In this document: piece after piece, positions 21,349-24,474 of the stretch
How the letters are laid out: every line of letters begins with the position of its first letter
Position numbering within the stretch: position 1 is the stretch's first letter
Assembly (NCBI GenBank): GCA_036381125.1
Contig: DASVDK010000362.1
Span: forward strand, 1-24,474
Reading direction: 5' to 3'
DNA: 24,474 nucleotides
DNA from: DASVDK01 sp036381125 [NCBI: Thermodesulfobacteriota bacterium]
GTDB lineage: Bacteria > DASVDK01
The notes under the pieces: generated by a model
The model's input: only the letters and a program-made list of their open reading frames with translations
Told to the model about the DNA's origin: nothing
Database searches by the model: none
Position numbers and translations under genes: made by a program

Positions 21349-23094
21349 ATGTCCGAGAAGACGTTCGGGGCGACGCCCGTGAAGACCGGCGCGAGCCGGG
21401 CGCGTGTGTCGAGGCTCGGCCGCGCCCTCCCGGACGGCTCCCTCACGGCGCTCTACGGCGCCACCTTCGCGATCGTCCTCTTCCTCGTCACGGTCCCCAT
21501 CGGGGCGCTGGTCTACGGCAGCCTGCGGACCAGCGCCCCCGGCATGCCCGGCGAGTGGACGATCGCCAACTGGGTCAACCTCGCCACGACCGGGGTGGTC
21601 GGCTCGATCTTCACGACGCTCTACATCGCCCTCCTCACCTCGGTCTTCGCCATCGCGATCGGCACGGCGATCGCCATCGTCGTCCACCGCACCGACTTCA
21701 GGTACCCCAACCTCGTCACCGCCCTCGTCGGCCTGGCCTTCTACCTGCCGTCCTTCATCCTGGCGATGGCCTGGATCATCATCGGCTCGCGCGGGGGCGT
21801 GCTCAACCAGTTCCTGCAGGGCGTCCTCGGCCTCGAGAACGTCGAGGTGGACATCTACACCGTGGCGGGGATCGTCTTCGTCATGGTGCTGCACCAGGTG
21901 CCCTTCGTCTACCTCACCATGCGCGGGCCGATCATGGGCATGGACCCGGTCTACGAGGAGGCGGCGCGCACGGCGGGCGCGACGCCGGTCCAGGTGCTCT
22001 TCCGGGTGACGCTCCCGCTGCTCGGCTACCCGATCATCTCGAGCTTCATCCTCACGTTCATCGTCTCGCTGGAGCAGTTCGCCATTCCGGCGCTCATCGG
22101 CATCCCGGGGCACGTCACGGTGCTGGCGACCCAGCTCTACCTCCTCTGCCGGTTCCCGCCGGTGGACTACGGCCTCGCGGCGGCCATCGGCCTCGCCCTC
22201 AGCGCCCTGACCGGCGTCGCCATCTGGGCGCAGCGCCGCGTGGCGCGGGGCGCTCGTCTGGTCACGGTCACGGGCAAGGCCGGCCGCCTCGCGCCGATCC
22301 GGTTGGGCCGGTGGCGGTGGCCCGCCTACCTCCTCTGCTTCGGGTTCGTCGTCCTGTCGCTCGCGCTCCCGGCGGTGATCCTCGTCTACACGTCGCTGCT
22401 CAAGTGGTTCACGGCGAACCCCATGGAGGGCATGTACACGCTGCGCAACTACGTCTTCATCTGGAACAGCCCGGCCACCATGCGCAGCATCTGGAACACG
22501 CTCGTCGTCTCGGGCGTCGGGGCGGCCATCGGCGTCGTCCTCGCGCTCTCCTGCTCCTACTTCACCCTGCGGCTCACGCCGCCCGGCCACCGCGCGCTCG
22601 ACCTCTCGGCGACGCTCCCGTTCGGCGTGCCCGGCATCGTCGTGGGGCTCGGCCTCCTGTGGGCGTACGCCTACCTGCCGCTGCCGCTCTACGGGACGCT
22701 GTCGATCATCGTCCTCGCCTTCGTCACGCGCTTCCTCCCCTACGCCACGGAGGCGATCGGCGGCCAGATGGTCCAGATCGACCGCAGCCTCGAGGAGGCC
22801 GCCTGGACCTCCGGCGCCACGCGCCTCCAGGGGGCGGCCCGCATCATCCTCCCGATCGCCTTCCCGGCGGTCCAGAGCGCGTACTTCCTCCTCTTCATGG
22901 CGTTCTTCCGGGAGATCTCCTCGGCGATCCTCCTCTTCACCGCGTCGACGTCGGTGATCTCGATCGCGATCTGGACCTTCTTCGAGCAGGCCAACTGGGG
23001 GCAGGCGAGCGCCCTGTCGGTCGTCACCATGGGCATCATCTTCGTCGTCATCGCGGTCATCCTGCAGGTGCGGCCGAGGCTGCGCCGGGCGTGA
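21349..23094 (+). CDS. Fused double-domain ABC permease (ThiP/FbpB type)
   Basis: A 581-residue inner-membrane permease made of two fused permease domains, with about 12 hydrophobic segments. Each half has an EAA coupling loop: YEEAARTAGATPVQVLFRVT near residues 201-220 and LEEAAWTSGATRLQGAARII near 480-500. The length matches the FbpB/ThiP-like class, in which one chain replaces a permease dimer. The start at ATG 21349 follows GGAGGGGAG. It lies 79 bases after the binding protein, across the hairpin, and 31 bases before the ATPase gene. Confidence 0.94.
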   Translation: MSEKTFGATPVKTGASRARVSRLGRALPDGSLTALYGATFAIVLFLVTVPIGALVYGSLRTSAPGMPGEWTIANWVNLATTGVVGSIFTTLYIALLTSVFAIAIGTAIAIVVHRTDFRYPNLVTALVGLAFYLPSFILAMAWIIIGSRGGVLNQFLQGVLGLENVEVDIYTVAGIVFVMVLHQVPFVYLTMRGPIMGMDPVYEEAARTAGATPVQVLFRVTLPLLGYPIISSFILTFIVSLEQFAIPALIGIPGHVTVLATQLYLLCRFPPVDYGLAAAIGLALSALTGVAIWAQRRVARGARLVTVTGKAGRLAPIRLGRWRWPAYLLCFGFVVLSLALPAVILVYTSLLKWFTANPMEGMYTLRNYVFIWNSPATMRSIWNTLVVSGVGAAIGVVLALSCSYFTLRLTPPGHRALDLSATLPFGVPGIVVGLGLLWAYAYLPLPLYGTLSIIVLAFVTRFLPYATEAIGGQMVQIDRSLEEAAWTSGATRLQGAARIILPIAFPAVQSAYFLLFMAFFREISSAILLFTASTSVISIAIWTFFEQANWGQASALSVVTMGIIFVVIAVILQVRPRLRRA

Positions 23095-23125
23095 CGGCGG
23101 GAACGGACCACGCGTCGAGGTCGGC

Positions 23126-24211
23126 ATGAGCATCAAGATCGAGCACGTGACCAAGGTCTACGGGTCGACGGCGGTCGTCGACGACATCTCGTTCGAGGTG
23201 GCGCGCGGCGAGTTCGTGAGCCTGCTCGGCCCCTCCGGCTGCGGCAAGACCACGACGCTCCGCTGCGTGGCCGGCCTCGAGGAGCCGACCAGCGGCACGA
23301 TCGCCATCGCCGGCGAGGTCGTCTCGGCGCCGGCGGCCGGCACCATGGTGCCGCCCCACGAGCGCGCCCTCGGCATGGTCTTCCAGTCCTACGCGATCTG
23401 GCCGCACATGACCGTCGAGGACAACGTGGCGTTCCCGCTCCGGATCCGCAAGGCGCCGGCGCGCGAGATCGCCGAGCGGGTCGAGTGGGCGCTCGGCATC
23501 GTCGGCCTCTCCCACCTCAAGGCGCGGCAGCCCTCGCAACTCTCCGGCGGGCAGCAGCAGCGCGTCGCGCTCGCCCGGGCCATCGTCGGCCGGCCGTCGG
23601 TCCTCCTCTTCGACGAGCCGCTCAGCAACCTCGACGCGAAGCTGCGCGAGAGCACCCGGGCCGAGCTGCGCCGGCTGCAGCGCGAGCTGGACATCGCCGC
23701 CCTCTACGTCACGCACGATCAGGCCGAGGCGCTCTCCATGTCCGATCGCGTCATCGTGATGGAGGCCGGCCGGATCGTGCAGGTGGGAACGCCGAAGGAC
23801 CTCTACCGGCGGCCCGCGAACCGCTTCGTGGCCGACTTCGTGGGGTCCGCCAACTTCGTGGAGGTGCGCCTCGCGGACGACCGGTCGGCCTGGCTCCTGC
23901 CCGACGGCAGCCGCGTCCAGGTCGAGGGCGGCACGGACGGCTCGGCACCCGGCACGGTCCGGCAGATGCTCCTCCGCCCGCAGGCGATCCACCTGCGCGT
24001 GGCCGGGTCGCCGCGTCACCTCGATGCGAGCCGGGCCAACGTGCTGCGCGGTCGAGTGCAGGACGCCCTGTACATGGGCCCCTACACCGAGTACACGGTC
24101 GCCGCCGGCGGGGCGGTCCTCAAGGTCTCGTCGGCGGACGACTTCGAGGCCGGAACGGAAGTGGAGCTCGAGTTCTCGCCGGCGAGCTGCCCCCTGCTCC
24201 CCACCACCTGA
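23126..24211 (+). CDS. ABC importer ATPase, FbpC/PotA/UgpC type
   Basis: A 361-residue ATPase that powers the importer encoded upstream. Walker A is GPSGCGKTT (35-43), the Q-loop is FQSYAIWPHM, the signature is LSGGQQQRVALARAI, Walker B is VLLFDEPLSNLDAK and the switch His is in YVTHDQAEAL. A TOBE-type regulatory domain follows (about 280-361, with MLLRPQAIHL and ALYMGPYTEYTV). The start at ATG 23126 gives the standard N-terminus SIKIEHVTKVYG. It is the last gene of the operon; a strong hairpin begins nine bases after the stop. Confidence 0.95.
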   Translation: MSIKIEHVTKVYGSTAVVDDISFEVARGEFVSLLGPSGCGKTTTLRCVAGLEEPTSGTIAIAGEVVSAPAAGTMVPPHERALGMVFQSYAIWPHMTVEDNVAFPLRIRKAPAREIAERVEWALGIVGLSHLKARQPSQLSGGQQQRVALARAIVGRPSVLLFDEPLSNLDAKLRESTRAELRRLQRELDIAALYVTHDQAEALSMSDRVIVMEAGRIVQVGTPKDLYRRPANRFVADFVGSANFVEVRLADDRSAWLLPDGSRVQVEGGTDGSAPGTVRQMLLRPQAIHLRVAGSPRHLDASRANVLRGRVQDALYMGPYTEYTVAAGGAVLKVSSADDFEAGTEVELEFSPASCPLLPTT

Positions 24212-24219
24212 CCCGGCGG

Positions 24220-24236
24220 CGCGGGGCCTCCCCGCG
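24220..24236 (+). terminator. Hairpin at the end of the second ABC importer operon
   Basis: CGCGGGG (24220-24226) and CCCCGCG (24230-24236) form a perfect 7-bp stem with a CCT loop just after the ATPase stop. There is no T-run, as with every other hairpin in this window, so the lineage may rely little on U-tract terminators. Confidence 0.4.
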
Positions 24237-24240
24237 ATGC

Positions 24241-24474
24241 GCGTCCTCGCACGCCCTCACCTCGGAGCCGACCCCGGGGGCCCTCGACTTCCTGACCCCC
24301 CGCCTCGACCCCGAGCGGACCGTCGTCTTCGCCCCCACCCCCGCCGGCCTCCTCGAGCGTGCGGTCGCCTGCCCGGTCCTCCAGGCGGCGGACATTGTCC
24401 TCTACCGGGCCGACGCGTCGACCGGCGACTCGGGAGGCCGGTACCGTCGCGGCCATGCCCCGCCCCCGGGGTCC
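24241..24474 (+). pseudogene. trpS: Shrunken tryptophanyl-tRNA synthetase remnant, running off the window
   Basis: In one continuous frame there are four TrpS landmarks in the right order: HALTSE (from 24250; D-x-H-A-L-T in TrpS), LDPERTVVF (from 24304; G-L-D-P-E-K-x-x-x-F), TPAGLLERA (24337-24363; T-P-L-G-x-L-x-R-M) and PVLQAADIVLYRAD (24373-24414; Y-P-V-L-Q-A-A-D-I-L-x-Y). The spacers are too short by roughly 11, 16 and 17 residues against ordinary TrpS. The N-terminal ATP-binding part with its HIGH-type motif is missing and no ATG or GTG opens the frame. After LYRAD the expected V-P-V-G-E-D-Q is absent. It reads as a decayed or internally deleted trpS piece; an assembly fault is the other explanation. 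Confidence 0.5.

Noticed and set aside
24082-24456. Minus-strand frame at the right end
   Set aside because: It is antisense to the ATPase C-terminus and to the TrpS-like fragment and has low-complexity Gly/Arg/Glu content.
1-24474. tRNA, rRNA, CRISPR arrays, insertion sequences or phage genes
   Set aside because: I saw no transposase or integrase motif, no terminal inverted repeats, no regularly spaced long repeats and no tRNA-like cloverleaf, within the limits of reading by eye.

Overview
This is a gene-dense, very GC-rich bacterial window (G/C strongly preferred at third codon positions) built almost entirely of uptake systems and small-acid or amide catabolism. I see no tRNA, rRNA, phage, transposase or CRISPR. 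The gene families (MmgE/PrpD, TctABC, PrpF, LysE/AraC pairs, FCD-type GntR) fit a metabolically versatile soil or water Gram-negative such as a proteobacterium or a Rokubacteria/Methylomirabilota-like lineage. The taxon is an inference from family content and GC only.

Layout. (A) 2-4484, plus strand: an OpuC/ProU-type ABC importer (ATPase cut by the window edge, two permeases, periplasmic binding protein) with an MmgE/PrpD gene lodged between the second permease and the binding protein. (B) 4547-6046: a divergent LysE exporter/AraC regulator pair. (C) 12478 down to 6224, minus strand: a tightly coupled five-gene operon, tcuA-like flavoprotein, PrpF-like isomerase, two dissimilar MmgE/PrpD proteins and an SDR oxidoreductase. 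(D) 12479-13139: a long divergent control region with an AT-rich island holding three 10-bp-phased GTAT(A/C)C repeats. (E) 13140-19019, plus strand: a small AtzG/GatC-like protein, an amidase-signature hydrolase, an asparaginase-fold hydrolase with an altered substrate pocket, then a complete tripartite tricarboxylate transporter tctCBA. (F) 19394-24211, plus strand: an FCD-type GntR regulator followed by an Fe3+/thiamine/polyamine-type ABC importer (binding protein, fused double permease, ATPase). (G) 24212-24474: a hairpin and a fragment that reads as a shrunken tryptophanyl-tRNA synthetase.

How it may work together. Operon C reads like a CoA-free route for a polycarboxylate: flavin desaturation (TcuA), double-bond shift (PrpF), hydration or decarboxylation (MmgE/PrpD x2) and alcohol oxidation (SDR). 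Operon E, transcribed away from it across the same control region, supplies a tricarboxylate-type importer plus two amide-hydrolysing enzymes. One of these, the asparaginase homologue, keeps its catalytic threonines and lysine but has lost the residues that hold an amino acid's alpha-amino and carboxylate groups. Together C and E suggest a regulon for uptake, de-amidation and breakdown of an amidated di- or tricarboxylate that is not an amino acid. The individual family calls are firm; the pathway and its substrate are inference.
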